Assembly: GCF_900343145.1 (NCBI RefSeq)
Contig: NZ_LT996886.1
Location: forward strand, 1,550,001-1,614,000
Length of the DNA stretch: 64,000 bases
Direction: 5' to 3'
Origin: Tessaracoccus timonensis
GTDB lineage: Bacteria > Actinomycetota > Actinomycetes > Propionibacteriales > Propionibacteriaceae
Position numbers and translations under genes: made by a program
In this document: piece after piece, positions 26,367 to 34,426 of the stretch
How the letters are laid out: each line of letters opens with the position of its first letter
Numbering within the stretch: the first letter of the stretch is position 1
The notes under the pieces: generated by a model
Databases searched by the model: none
Seen by the model: the letters and a program-made list of their open reading frames with translations, nothing else
What the model was told of the DNA's origin: nothing

Positions 26367-27555
26367 ATTTGGCGTCGGCCAGCCACGCGTCGGGCTGGTA
26401 CACGCAGGTGGGGTCGGAGGCGAGCGGGTCGCCCAGCATGGCGTGGGCGCGGGCCCTTGAGCCACCGCAGATCCAGTTGAAGTCGCACACGCTGCACTTG
26501 CCGGAATAGCTCGACGGGTCGCGCAAGGCCTGCATCATGGGCGCGTTCGAGTAGATGTCGTGGAACGACTGCTCTTTCACCGATCCACAGCGGTACGGCA
26601 GGAAGCCCGACGGGTACACGTCGCCGATGTGATCCACGAACGCAAAACCCCGGCCCGAGTTCACCCCAATCGGCGGGCGGGGCGGACGTCGATGCGTCAC
26701 CTCGCCCAGCAGCCGGTCGGTCTCCGCCATCAGCCACCGGTGTAGCTCGCCGCGCTCGGGCATGGGGAGCCCAGCCTGGCGGGCCTCGTCGCGCTGGATC
26801 GCCACGCGACGGTAGTTCGGCGCCTCGGTGACCTTCACCGCAATGCGGTCGGAGACGTCGTGCAGCCAGTGCAGCACGTCCTCCATCTGCTCCGGGTCGA
26901 GGGGCTCGAGGTTTGAGCCGCGCCCCATCGGTACCAGGAACAGCAGGTACCACATGTGTGCCCGCATGGCGATGGTGTTCGCCAGCAGCTGCGGCAGTTC
27001 CTGCAGATTGTTCTTGCAGATCGTGGTGTTCACCTGAAAGCGGAACCCGTGCTTGACAACGAGCTTTGCTGCCTCCATCGTGGCGTCGTAGGTGCCGTCG
27101 ATGCCGCGGAATGAGTCGTGCGTTTGGGCGGTGGCGCCGTCGAGGGAGAGCGAGAACGCCTTCACGCCGGCCTCGCGCACGGACGCGAGCCGCTCGTCGG
27201 TGAGCAGCGGAGTGACCGACGGTGATAGCGCAATCGGCAGCCCGATGCTGGTGCCGTATGCGATGAGCTCTTCCAGATCGGGGCGCTCGAACGCATCGCC
27301 GCCGGAGAGAATCACGATGGGGCGAGGCGTGCCGTAGGACGCGAACTCGTCGAGCAGTTTCTTGCCCTCGGCGGTGGTGAGCTGGCGCGGGTCGGGCTTC
27401 GTGAAGGCGTCGGCGCGGCAGTGCTTGCACGCCAGCTGACAGGCCCTGGTCACCTCCCACACGATGACGTGCGGCCGCTCGCCGGCGTCGTGATGCAGGG
27501 TGCGAACCACGCCCTTGCGGGCCTCGTGAGGATGCGAACCAGGATGCGCAGACAT
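26362..27555 (-). CDS. Radical SAM/SPASM protein, heme-locus associated (AhbD/NirJ-like)
   Basis: A 397-residue enzyme. The radical SAM cluster motif is CQLACKHC (about residues 39-46), with GGD in the S-adenosylmethionine region (ILSGGDAFERPDLEEL). The C-terminal SPASM-like domain has further cysteines (YRCGSVKE, CSVCDFNWICGGSRARA, PTCVYQPD) for auxiliary Fe-S clusters. Relatives include the AhbC/AhbD heme enzymes and peptide-maturing enzymes; I recall this subfamily near actinobacterial heme genes, but the reaction is unknown. It converges on chdC and diverges from the B12 importer. Its stop codon lies in palindrome D1. Confidence 0.85.
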   Translation of the reverse strand: MSAHPGSHPHEARKGVVRTLHHDAGERPHVIVWEVTRACQLACKHCRADAFTKPDPRQLTTAEGKKLLDEFASYGTPRPIVILSGGDAFERPDLEELIAYGTSIGLPIALSPSVTPLLTDERLASVREAGVKAFSLSLDGATAQTHDSFRGIDGTYDATMEAAKLVVKHGFRFQVNTTICKNNLQELPQLLANTIAMRAHMWYLLFLVPMGRGSNLEPLDPEQMEDVLHWLHDVSDRIAVKVTEAPNYRRVAIQRDEARQAGLPMPERGELHRWLMAETDRLLGEVTHRRPPRPPIGVNSGRGFAFVDHIGDVYPSGFLPYRCGSVKEQSFHDIYSNAPMMQALRDPSSYSGKCSVCDFNWICGGSRARAHAMLGDPLASDPTCVYQPDAWLADAKS

Positions 27556-27664
27556 AGCCCCGACGATAACCGTCGCTCAACCGGTCGGCTGCGGCGGGGT
27601 CCGCTACCGGAGACGCTAGACAGTCCCGCCGCGCACACCCCGAGTAATGAGGGAGGGGGCCGCA

Positions 27665-27815
27665 ACCGTTTTCCTACAAGGTGTTACGATGGCCGCACTT
27701 CTTCGGAGGCAGATGGCGTCATCGAAGATGCCCCTAGCCAGGGAATTCCGGTGAGAATCCGGAGCTGTCGCGCAACGGTATGGCCAAGAGCTGAGCCCGA
27801 TCACTGGCGAAGGGC
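27665..27815 (+). ncRNA. Cobalamin riboswitch
   Basis: The region upstream of the importer contains the conserved core of the cobalamin element: CCAGGGAATTCCGGTGAGAA followed by TCCGGAGCTGTCGCGCAACGGTA (about 27732-27783), with the flanking CTTCGGAGGCAGATGG and GATCACTGGCGAAGG elements. Limits are approximate. It would repress the transporter when B12 is plentiful. Confidence 0.85.
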
Positions 27816-27863
27816 TGTGTATTTCCCGGTCGCGCGTAACGACCCCGACAGGAAGTTCAGACT

Positions 27864-28928
27864 TTGCCCGTTCCTGAACGTGACGAATCGCCCAGGCAGC
27901 GCTTGGCCGCGAGGCGCCGTCGGCTGTTTGGGCGCGTCCTCATGCTTGCGGTGCTGCTGTTGGTCTCGCCCGCAATGACCATTGCGTTGGGCCCTGCGGG
28001 AGTGCCGATTCCGGAAGTGCTCGGGGTGATTGCGAGCCACATCCCTGGGTTGGACCTGGAGATCACATGGTCGCAGACGGTTGACGCTATCGTCTGGCAG
28101 ACCCGGGCGCCTCGCATCGTTGGGGCGGTGGTTGTGGGCGCCGTGCTAGGCACTTCTGGAGTAGTGCTGCAAGCCATCGTCCGAAATCCTCTTGCCGAGC
28201 CGTATGTACTGGGAGTCAGCTCAGGAGCGTCCACGGGGGCAGCGGTCGGCATGATCATCATCGGGACGACGAGTGCTGCTGGCGTCAGTGGGCTGGCGTT
28301 CGTTGGTGCATTGATCGCCACCGGTTTGGTGCTTCTGATCGGAGGGCGTCAGAGCTCGTCGTTGCATCTGGTGTTGGGTGGGCTGGCGGTCGGTTTTGGG
28401 TTTCAGGCCGTGACAAACCTCATCGTGTTTTCATCGGGAAGCCCAGAGACGTCTCGAGCCGTGATGTTTTGGATGCTCGGATCTCTGGGACGGATCTCGT
28501 GGGCCGACCTCCCGGTGGTGAGCGTGGTTGCCGTAGTACTCGTCGCGCTGATGATGCTGTCCGGCCCGGTTCTCGACGCGCTCAGTAGCGGAGATGGCAC
28601 GGCCCGCTCCGTAGGGGTGGAACCCGGACCTGCCCGGGCAATCCTGCTAGTGCTCGTATCGGCCGCAGTGGGTGTCGCGGTCGCGACAGCGGGGAGCATC
28701 GGGTTCGTAGGGCTCGTGATCCCGCACATGATGCGGTCCTTCGTCGGGCATTCGCACCGGATGCTGGTGCTCGCGAGCGCTCTCGCTTCCTCACTATTTC
28801 TCGTCTGGGCGGATGCGTTCGCCCGCATTGCGTTCGCCCCCGCCGAGCTGCCTCTGGGTGTTGTTACTGGGCTCGTCGGGGCACCCATCCTCGTTGTACT
28901 CGTGCGGCGATTGGCTCCGGGTCGCTGA
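27864..28928 (+). CDS. ABC importer permease, FecCD/BtuC family
   Basis: A 354-residue protein with about ten membrane segments. Start is TTG 27864, 7 bp after AGGAAG; no better start fits. Family motifs are RAPRIVGAVVVGAVLGTSG, NPLAEPYVLGVSSGAS and the coupling-helix segment GFVGLVIPHMMRSFVGHSHR. It forms the channel of a vitamin B12 (or, less likely, siderophore) importer. The cobalamin riboswitch directly upstream argues for B12 or a cobinamide-type substrate. The binding protein and ATPase follow. Confidence 0.9.
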   Translation: MPVPERDESPRQRLAARRRRLFGRVLMLAVLLLVSPAMTIALGPAGVPIPEVLGVIASHIPGLDLEITWSQTVDAIVWQTRAPRIVGAVVVGAVLGTSGVVLQAIVRNPLAEPYVLGVSSGASTGAAVGMIIIGTTSAAGVSGLAFVGALIATGLVLLIGGRQSSSLHLVLGGLAVGFGFQAVTNLIVFSSGSPETSRAVMFWMLGSLGRISWADLPVVSVVAVVLVALMMLSGPVLDALSSGDGTARSVGVEPGPARAILLVLVSAAVGVAVATAGSIGFVGLVIPHMMRSFVGHSHRMLVLASALASSLFLVWADAFARIAFAPAELPLGVVTGLVGAPILVVLVRRLAPGR

Positions 28929-28959
28929 AGTCAAACAACAACTATCGAAAGGTTCAACA

Positions 28960-29994
28960 ATGACGAAACGATTGCTGGTACCACTAGCGTTACTATCCCT
29001 GGCCGTTGCCGCGTGCGGCACGTCTGCGGCTGACAAGGCGAGTCAGACGAACTCGCCAGCGAGCGAGCCGAGCGCAACCACCTCGCAAGCCAGCGAGCCG
29101 AGTGCGGCGACGGGGTTTCCCGCGCGTATCACCAACTGCGGCCATGAGCTGACAGTTGAAAAGGCCCCGGAACGCGTGCTGATGTTTTCCGGCACAGCTG
29201 CACCCGTGTTGGATGAGCTGGGTTTGCTGGACAAGGTGACGGCGCACGCCGGTGCGCAGAGGTTCGGCGAGGCAGCCGGCGAGCTCGATCAGAAACTCAG
29301 AGCCATCAAGCAGGTTTCCAGCGAGGAGTTGGAGACTGGAGGCGCCACTATGTCCACCGAGGCGATCCTCGCTGTCAACCCAGACCTCGTGCTCGCCTAC
29401 GACTCAGGCGTTGATCGGGAGGCCCTTGCCAAGCTGGGGATCCCGTTGTACTCACCAGAAGCGCTGTGCCCCAATTATGAGGTCAAGCAGGCCTCGTGGG
29501 AGCTGGTGGACGAGGAGTTTGAACGGATTGCCACCATCTTTGGGGCGACCGACCGCTTGCCGCAGGTGTTGGAGCGCCTGCATTCGAAGGTCGACGAGCT
29601 CCAGCAGCGCAGCGACGCCGTGGCTGGCTCGAGTGCGGCGGCGCTGTACGTCACGCCAGGGTCATCCACCTTCTACGCGTACGGGACCTCGTCGATGGTG
29701 CAGCCAATCTTCTCGGCGGTGGGGCTGAAGAACTCATTCGACGATGAGACCACCCGGGTGTTCGACATGACGATGGAGACCGTGCTGAAGCGGGATCCGG
29801 AGTGGATCGTACTGCTCTCCCAGGACGCGACCGAGCAGGAAGCGAGAGACACATTCATGGGGTTCCCCGGCGTGGATGCGCTGCAGGCAGTAACCAAGAA
29901 CCAGGTTGTTGTCTTGCCATTCGCGCTGACTGACCCACCAAGCAACCTCTCGGTTGAGGGCGCTGTGCGACTTGCGAAGGCGTTGCATCAGTAG
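28960..29994 (+). CDS. Cobalamin/siderophore-type ABC substrate-binding lipoprotein
   Basis: A 344-residue protein starting at ATG 28960. A lipoprotein signal peptide ends in LAVAAC (lipid-modified Cys at about residue 20), followed by a Ser/Thr/Ala linker. The mature part is a BtuF/FecB-type binding protein (ITNCGHELTVEKAPERVLMF, VNPDLVLAYDSG, DPEWIVLLS). It captures the ligand outside the membrane for the adjacent permease. The stop TAG shares a base with the GTG of the ATPase gene. Confidence 0.9.
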   Translation: MTKRLLVPLALLSLAVAACGTSAADKASQTNSPASEPSATTSQASEPSAATGFPARITNCGHELTVEKAPERVLMFSGTAAPVLDELGLLDKVTAHAGAQRFGEAAGELDQKLRAIKQVSSEELETGGATMSTEAILAVNPDLVLAYDSGVDREALAKLGIPLYSPEALCPNYEVKQASWELVDEEFERIATIFGATDRLPQVLERLHSKVDELQQRSDAVAGSSAAALYVTPGSSTFYAYGTSSMVQPIFSAVGLKNSFDDETTRVFDMTMETVLKRDPEWIVLLSQDATEQEARDTFMGFPGVDALQAVTKNQVVVLPFALTDPPSNLSVEGAVRLAKALHQ

Positions 29995-30767
29995 TGCTCG
30001 ATGTTCGAGACGTCCGGGTCGAGCGTGGTGGGAAGGTCGTGCTCGATGGGGTGAGCCTCGTGGCACGCCAAGGCGAGACCGTCGGCGTTCTAGGGCCGAA
30101 CGGTTCGGGTAAATCCTCACTCCTGCTGGCCCTGCAAAAGGCGTTGCAGGTGAAGGAAGGGCAGGTACTCCTGGACAGCACCGACGTGCAATTGCTTGGG
30201 CGACGTGCGATCGCTCGAGCAATTGCCGTGGTGGCGCAGGAGACGGGGACGACCCTGCCGCTTTCGGTGCGCGACTCCGTGATGCTCGGGCGTCTCGCGT
30301 CGTCTGGGATCCTGCGTTACGGCGCGTCTGCGGAGGAAGGCGTCGTCGAGGAGGCGCTCCAGAGAGTGGGGCTCGCTGGCTATGCTGAGCGGCTCATCAC
30401 ACAACTCTCGGGAGGGGAACGGCAGCGCGCACTGATTGCCCGAGCCATCGCCCAGCAGGCTACTCATCTGCTTCTCGACGAACCCACGAACCACCTTGAT
30501 CTGCGTCATCAATTCGCGCTACTCGATCTGATCGCATCCCTCGATTGCGCTACCGTGATTGTGCTGCACGACCTGAACCTCGCGGCGCGCTGCTGCGATC
30601 GGCTGCTCCTACTTGACGAGGGGCGGCTCGTCGCGGCGGGGACACCCGACGAAGTACTGCGGCCTACCCTGATCGAGCAGGTGTACGGGATCTCGGTGGA
30701 GCGAATCGAGAGCGCGGGGAAGGTACATCTCATCTTCGGACCTCCCCGCAGCAGCGCTTCGGCCTGA
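29994..30767 (+). CDS. ABC importer ATPase, BtuD/FecE family
   Basis: A 257-residue ATPase with Walker A GPNGSGKSS (about residues 33-41), signature LSGGERQRALIARA, Walker B HLLLDEPTNHLD and switch histidine (VIVLHDLNLAARCCD). It energises the importer. GTG start overlaps the preceding stop, completing a three-gene riboswitch-controlled operon. Confidence 0.93.
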   Translation: MLDVRDVRVERGGKVVLDGVSLVARQGETVGVLGPNGSGKSSLLLALQKALQVKEGQVLLDSTDVQLLGRRAIARAIAVVAQETGTTLPLSVRDSVMLGRLASSGILRYGASAEEGVVEEALQRVGLAGYAERLITQLSGGERQRALIARAIAQQATHLLLDEPTNHLDLRHQFALLDLIASLDCATVIVLHDLNLAARCCDRLLLLDEGRLVAAGTPDEVLRPTLIEQVYGISVERIESAGKVHLIFGPPRSSASA

Positions 30768-30773
30768 TGTGTA

Positions 30774-31427
30774 TTACTGCAGGACGCCCCCGCGTGCGTC
30801 GCGGCTGGCCGGCGAGCCGGGGGCTGCGGTGAGGATCATGATGCCTTCGACGATTCCCCAGATCGAGCTCACGAATGCGAGCATCCCGAAAGACAGCACA
30901 GTAATCAACAACTGTGCGATGGCCTTGCCCGTGTAGCCGAGGTAGAAGTTGTGGATGCCGAGTGTGCCCAGAAAGACGCCAAGCAGACCAGCGGCCACCT
31001 TCGACTTGGTGCTGGGCATCATGGCGCCGTATGGCCCTGGCTGGGCGGCGTAGCCGTAGGGCGGCGGCATGTTCGGGTTGTATCCAGGCTGCGGAGCGTA
31101 GGGCTGGGGCATTGGCCCGGGCGCGTCGCCGTAGGCCTGCAGGGGCTGATGCATCGGGTCTGCATACCCGGCGGCATATGGTGCGACGGGCTCCGGACCG
31201 CGCGGCATCGGCTCCTGGAAGTCGCTGGGAGGCGCGGGCATCTCGAACTGAGGCGACGATGCGGGCGCAGGCGAGGGGCTAGGCGTCGGTGCAGGCGCAG
31301 GGGTAGCACCGCCGTCGGATGGGGCATCCGCTTGCGTGACGGGGTCGGGCTCGACTGAGCCGGCCTCGTCCCACGCACCCTGCTCCTCGGACGAGGCGTA
31401 CGGGTCGTCGTAGGGATTGTTGCTCAT
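30774..31427 (-). CDS. TM2-domain membrane protein with proline-rich N-terminus
   Basis: A 217-residue protein; ATG 31427 follows GGGAGGAAAA, so the longer frame to 31556 is not used. Residues 1-135 are acidic then Pro/Ala/Tyr-rich and disordered (PYAPQPGYNPNMPPPYGY). Residues 140-200 are a TM2 domain: two membrane helices joined by a short loop (GLLGVFLGTLGIHNFYLGYTG, QLLITVLSFGMLAFVSSIWG). TM2 proteins are common in actinobacteria and without a settled function. It converges on the importer ATPase gene. Confidence 0.85.
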   Translation of the reverse strand: MSNNPYDDPYASSEEQGAWDEAGSVEPDPVTQADAPSDGGATPAPAPTPSPSPAPASSPQFEMPAPPSDFQEPMPRGPEPVAPYAAGYADPMHQPLQAYGDAPGPMPQPYAPQPGYNPNMPPPYGYAAQPGPYGAMMPSTKSKVAAGLLGVFLGTLGIHNFYLGYTGKAIAQLLITVLSFGMLAFVSSIWGIVEGIMILTAAPGSPASRDARGGVLQ

Positions 31428-31515
31428 CGTTTTCCTCCCGTTGCGTGCAAGAACTGCCTTCCATGGTACGGCGTCGGCGGTAGCACACGTGTAACGTGTT
31501 CCGCGCCCGCCGTGA

Positions 31516-32925
31516 TTACTGGCGCGTGCCGACGTGGAACGCGACGGCGCCGCCATCCGGCACGGTCACCGTCACCCGCCCATCGGCGACAGTGATGTCG
31601 CAGGCGTCGGAGAGTACGTCGCAGTATGTCCCGTCGGGAAGCTGCGTTGCTACCTCGATCTGCTGTTCCGCAGCGTTGGAGGAGATCGCGACGAAACCCT
31701 TGTCGCCGCGGTCCAGCGACAGCATCGAGTTGTCCCACACCTGACGTTCCACCGGCGCATCCCCGACGACGGCCCGCCAGCCAGCGAGTGCGGCGACGCG
31801 TTCGTCGACGCAGTAGAACTCCCCATCCGACGGCGAGCCGGAGCTGGCGCAGATGACGTCGTCGACCTTCCCGTCGGTGCTCGGAGCCCCGGCGTCGCTG
31901 TCGGAAAAGGCGTAGCCGGAGTAAAGGACGGGGCGCCCGAAGTCGGTGGCGAGCATCAGCATTTCGGCCTGCACGAACTGCTCGCCGTCCTTCGGCGTGA
32001 GTGTCTGGTGCCCGCGTTCGGTGTCGTGGTTGGTGACGAACGTGTAGGCGTGCTGGGAATCGACGGAGCCCTCGCGCGTGTCCATCGCCAGGTGCAGCGA
32101 GCCGCCTTGCACCACACCAGCGATGTCGCGCGCCCACTGGAACGCGAATACCCCTCCGAGCGACGTGTAATCCTCCGGCTGCACGGGCTCGTCGCCGCGG
32201 ATGACTTCAGAGATGATGATCGGATCGCCGTCCACCTTGCCCAGAATCTGCTCCACGTCGCGCACATTCATGTGCTTGGCGGCGTCGATCCGGAACCCGT
32301 CGACGCCCAGCGACAGCAAATCGTTGAGGTAGCCGGCGATGGTGTCTTGCACCTTGGGATCCTCGGTGCGCAGGTCGGCGAGGTTCGACAGCTCGCATTC
32401 CTGAATTTGCTGCTGATCGGAATAGTTTTCGATGTCGTCGTTCGGGGTGAGCCCGCAGTGATGGAAATCGGACTCCTCGTACAGCCCCGGGTAGCTGTAG
32501 TGCGTGAACTCGGTGCCCGCCACGCCGGTGCCCCCGTCGATGCCGGCCATGTGGTTGATGACCGCGTCGGCGACCACCTTCACGCCGTGCTTGTGGCAGG
32601 TGTCCACCATGCGCTTGAACTCGTCGCGGGTGCCGAGCTTCGACTCCAGCTGATAGCTCACCGGCTGGTAGCTCGTCCACCACTGCTCGCCCTCGATGTG
32701 CTCCTGCGCGGGGGAGAGCAGGACGAACTCGAAATGATTCGGGCCGAACACATCCGCGCACTGTTTCGCCACGGAGTTCCAGTTGTATTGGAACAGTTGG
32801 ATGCCGACGTTCGGCGTGATCTCGGGTTCTTTACCCGACGGCGCCTCGTCGCCGGTGCTGCAGGCGGCCGCCAGCATCGTCGCCGCAGCCATGAGAGGCA
32901 GGAGATGTGTGCGCATGAGCGCCAT
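31516..32925 (-). CDS. Secreted alpha-amylase (GH13), lipoprotein
   Basis: About 469 residues from ATG 32925 (MALMRTHLL; ATG 32916 three codons on is equally possible). The lipoprotein signal ends LAAACSTG. GH13 regions are present: region I VVADAVINHM, region II GFRIDAAKHM with the catalytic Asp, region III IIISEVIRG with the catalytic Glu, and region IV FVTNHDTERG with the third acid. A C-terminal all-beta domain closes the protein. Length and order resemble bacterial and animal-type alpha-amylases cutting internal alpha-1,4 bonds of starch or glycogen. It is probably tethered outside the membrane. No maltose transporter lies nearby. Confidence 0.92.
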   Translation of the reverse strand: MALMRTHLLPLMAAATMLAAACSTGDEAPSGKEPEITPNVGIQLFQYNWNSVAKQCADVFGPNHFEFVLLSPAQEHIEGEQWWTSYQPVSYQLESKLGTRDEFKRMVDTCHKHGVKVVADAVINHMAGIDGGTGVAGTEFTHYSYPGLYEESDFHHCGLTPNDDIENYSDQQQIQECELSNLADLRTEDPKVQDTIAGYLNDLLSLGVDGFRIDAAKHMNVRDVEQILGKVDGDPIIISEVIRGDEPVQPEDYTSLGGVFAFQWARDIAGVVQGGSLHLAMDTREGSVDSQHAYTFVTNHDTERGHQTLTPKDGEQFVQAEMLMLATDFGRPVLYSGYAFSDSDAGAPSTDGKVDDVICASSGSPSDGEFYCVDERVAALAGWRAVVGDAPVERQVWDNSMLSLDRGDKGFVAISSNAAEQQIEVATQLPDGTYCDVLSDACDITVADGRVTVTVPDGGAVAFHVGTRQ

Positions 32926-32941
32926 TGTGGCAGGTGGAGGG

Positions 32942-33364
32942 TCAGTCCACCTCGGCCGCGGGAAGGTCCGGAGACAGCAGCGCGAGCCGCTCATTGATGG
33001 TAGTGAGCAGGGCGGCGGTCTCGTCGTCGAGCTGGCGCATGGCCGCGCGGCGCTGTGAGCCCCGTCGCGACGCCCACGCGAGCTGCCCGCGCATCCGCAG
33101 CGAGGCCGCCTTCTGGCGCCATACCTTGGCGTCCTCAGTGCCTGGAAACACCTCGTCGACGGCATCCGCGCACGCCTCAATGGCATCGATCTTCGCATCG
33201 AAACGCACCTTCGCGCTCTTGTTGCGCAGCGCGGACTTGATGTTGTCTACGGTGGCTTTCGCCGCCTCGGTGACCTTCGGCGCATCCTTGAGCGCAGCAA
33301 GGAGTGCCGCCGACGCTGCCAGGGCGCTGGTGGCGGCTTTGATTACAGGGACTGGGTTGGCCAT
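32942..33364 (-). CDS. Conserved actinobacterial helical protein
   Basis: A 140-residue basic, helical protein (SALRNKSAKVRFDAKIDAIEACADAV; RMRGQLAWASRRGSQRRAAM). There is no clear signal peptide, though the first 25 residues are mildly hydrophobic. It resembles small uncharacterised actinobacterial proteins; no function can be assigned. It ends 16 bp before the amylase start and could be co-transcribed with it. Confidence 0.65.
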   Translation of the reverse strand: MANPVPVIKAATSALAASAALLAALKDAPKVTEAAKATVDNIKSALRNKSAKVRFDAKIDAIEACADAVDEVFPGTEDAKVWRQKAASLRMRGQLAWASRRGSQRRAAMRQLDDETAALLTTINERLALLSPDLPAAEVD

Positions 33365-33407
33365 TACGTCAGTCTACGGGGCGACGCTGTAAGTGACGCG
33401 TTGGTGC

Positions 33408-34010
33408 TCAGGCCTCCTGCGCATCGACGTCGATCCCGGCCCAGCGGACGACCTTCCATCCGTCAGCGGTGGATCCCTCCAGCACGATCCATTCCGTGTT
33501 GTGCAGGGGCTGGGCGGTTTCGAGGTTGAGCGATGGGTGGACGGTAAGCCCGAATACCCGTATGGCGGCACCGTGGCTCACCACCGCTGCGACGGCGTGC
33601 CCCGCCGCCTCGATCTCCTGCACGGCGCCGGAATAGCGCTCGAGGAACTCGCGGGCGGTCTCGCCTCCGGGCAGGCCGGTATCCAGGTTGTCGGGCGCCC
33701 AGCTTTCCAATACTGCGACGTAGCGTTCCCAGTCCGGGCTCATCTCGTCGTCGCCCGCCGAGATCTCCGTCAGCCCCTCGAGCACGGTGGGGGTCAGCGC
33801 AAGCTTGCTGGCGAGCGGTTCAGCCGTCTGCTTCGCGCGCGTGAGGTGCGACGTGTACAGAGCCTCGATGGGCTCATCCGAAATGCGCTCGACGAGGTCT
33901 CGTGCCTGCTGGAGACCGAGCTCGTTGAGCGGCGCCCCCGGCGCTTGCGTGTCGAGAAGGTGCTGCACGTTGGAATCGGTTTGTCCATGACGAATGAGAA
34001 TGAGGCGCAT
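33408..34010 (-). CDS. Histidine phosphatase family (phosphoglycerate mutase-like) protein
   Basis: A 200-residue protein from ATG 34010; the frame upstream overlaps tRNA-Leu in antisense and is not coding. The phosphohistidine motif LIRHGQTDSN is at the N-terminus, an arginine in SHLTRAKQTAEPL and the second catalytic His in VSHGAAIRVF. It is a cytoplasmic phosphatase of the cofactor-dependent mutase superfamily; the substrate cannot be told. Confidence 0.88.
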   Translation of the reverse strand: MRLILIRHGQTDSNVQHLLDTQAPGAPLNELGLQQARDLVERISDEPIEALYTSHLTRAKQTAEPLASKLALTPTVLEGLTEISAGDDEMSPDWERYVAVLESWAPDNLDTGLPGGETAREFLERYSGAVQEIEAAGHAVAAVVSHGAAIRVFGLTVHPSLNLETAQPLHNTEWIVLEGSTADGWKVVRWAGIDVDAQEA

Positions 34011-34132
34011 GGTGCCAGGGTACTCAAGCCGCGTTTGAACTGCCCACTTGTCACAAGTTCGTCGCGCTCCGGTAATTTCCCCGCAACCAAGCGCGTGTGC
34101 TACTGTTTCTCGGCGGACCAAACGTGTCCCAC

Positions 34133-34218
34133 GCGCGAGTGGCGGAATGGCAGACGCGCCGGCTTCAGGTGCCGGTGCCCGCAAGGGCGTGGAGGTTCAA
34201 CTCCTCTCTCGCGCACCA
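34133..34218 (+). tRNA. tRNA-Leu (CAG)
   Basis: Acceptor arms GCGCGAG (34133-34139) and CTCGCGC (34208-34214) with encoded ACCA end. Anticodon stem CCGGC/GCCGG encloses loop TTCAGGT, anticodon CAG. A long variable arm (class II) and GTTCAACTC in the T-arm fit leucine tRNA. Confidence 0.95.
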
Positions 34219-34221
34219 CGC

Positions 34222-34268
34222 TAAACCCCGTCTGGCTAGGTAAAACACCTAGCTGGGCGGGTTTTCTT
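34222..34268 (+). terminator. Terminator of tRNA-Leu
   Basis: AAACCCCGTCTGGCTAGGT pairs with ACCTAGCTGGGCGGGTTT, a long GC-rich stem with loop AAAAC, followed by TTCTTGTTG. It lies 3 bp after the tRNA. Confidence 0.85.
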
Positions 34269-34347
34269 GTTGTACTGAAAGTGCTGCAGGGTGACAAGGC
34301 ACGCCATAAGGTACCCCGTTGAGCACCCCGTACCGGACGGAACACTC

Positions 34348-34418
34348 GACTGAGCGCACTCCAGATGCCAGAAACCGGCTCACAGAGCCCAAAATCTGCA
34401 TCTGGAGTGCGCTCAGTC
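34348..34418. repeat. 71-bp palindromic element E
   Basis: Perfect 21-bp arms: GACTGAGCGCACTCCAGATGC (34348-34368) and its complement (34398-34418), with a 29-base loop. It lies between convergent tRNA-Leu and the deacetylase gene, has no T-tract, and is the only copy seen in the window. Confidence 0.85.
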
Positions 34419-34426
34419 GCGCAGCG

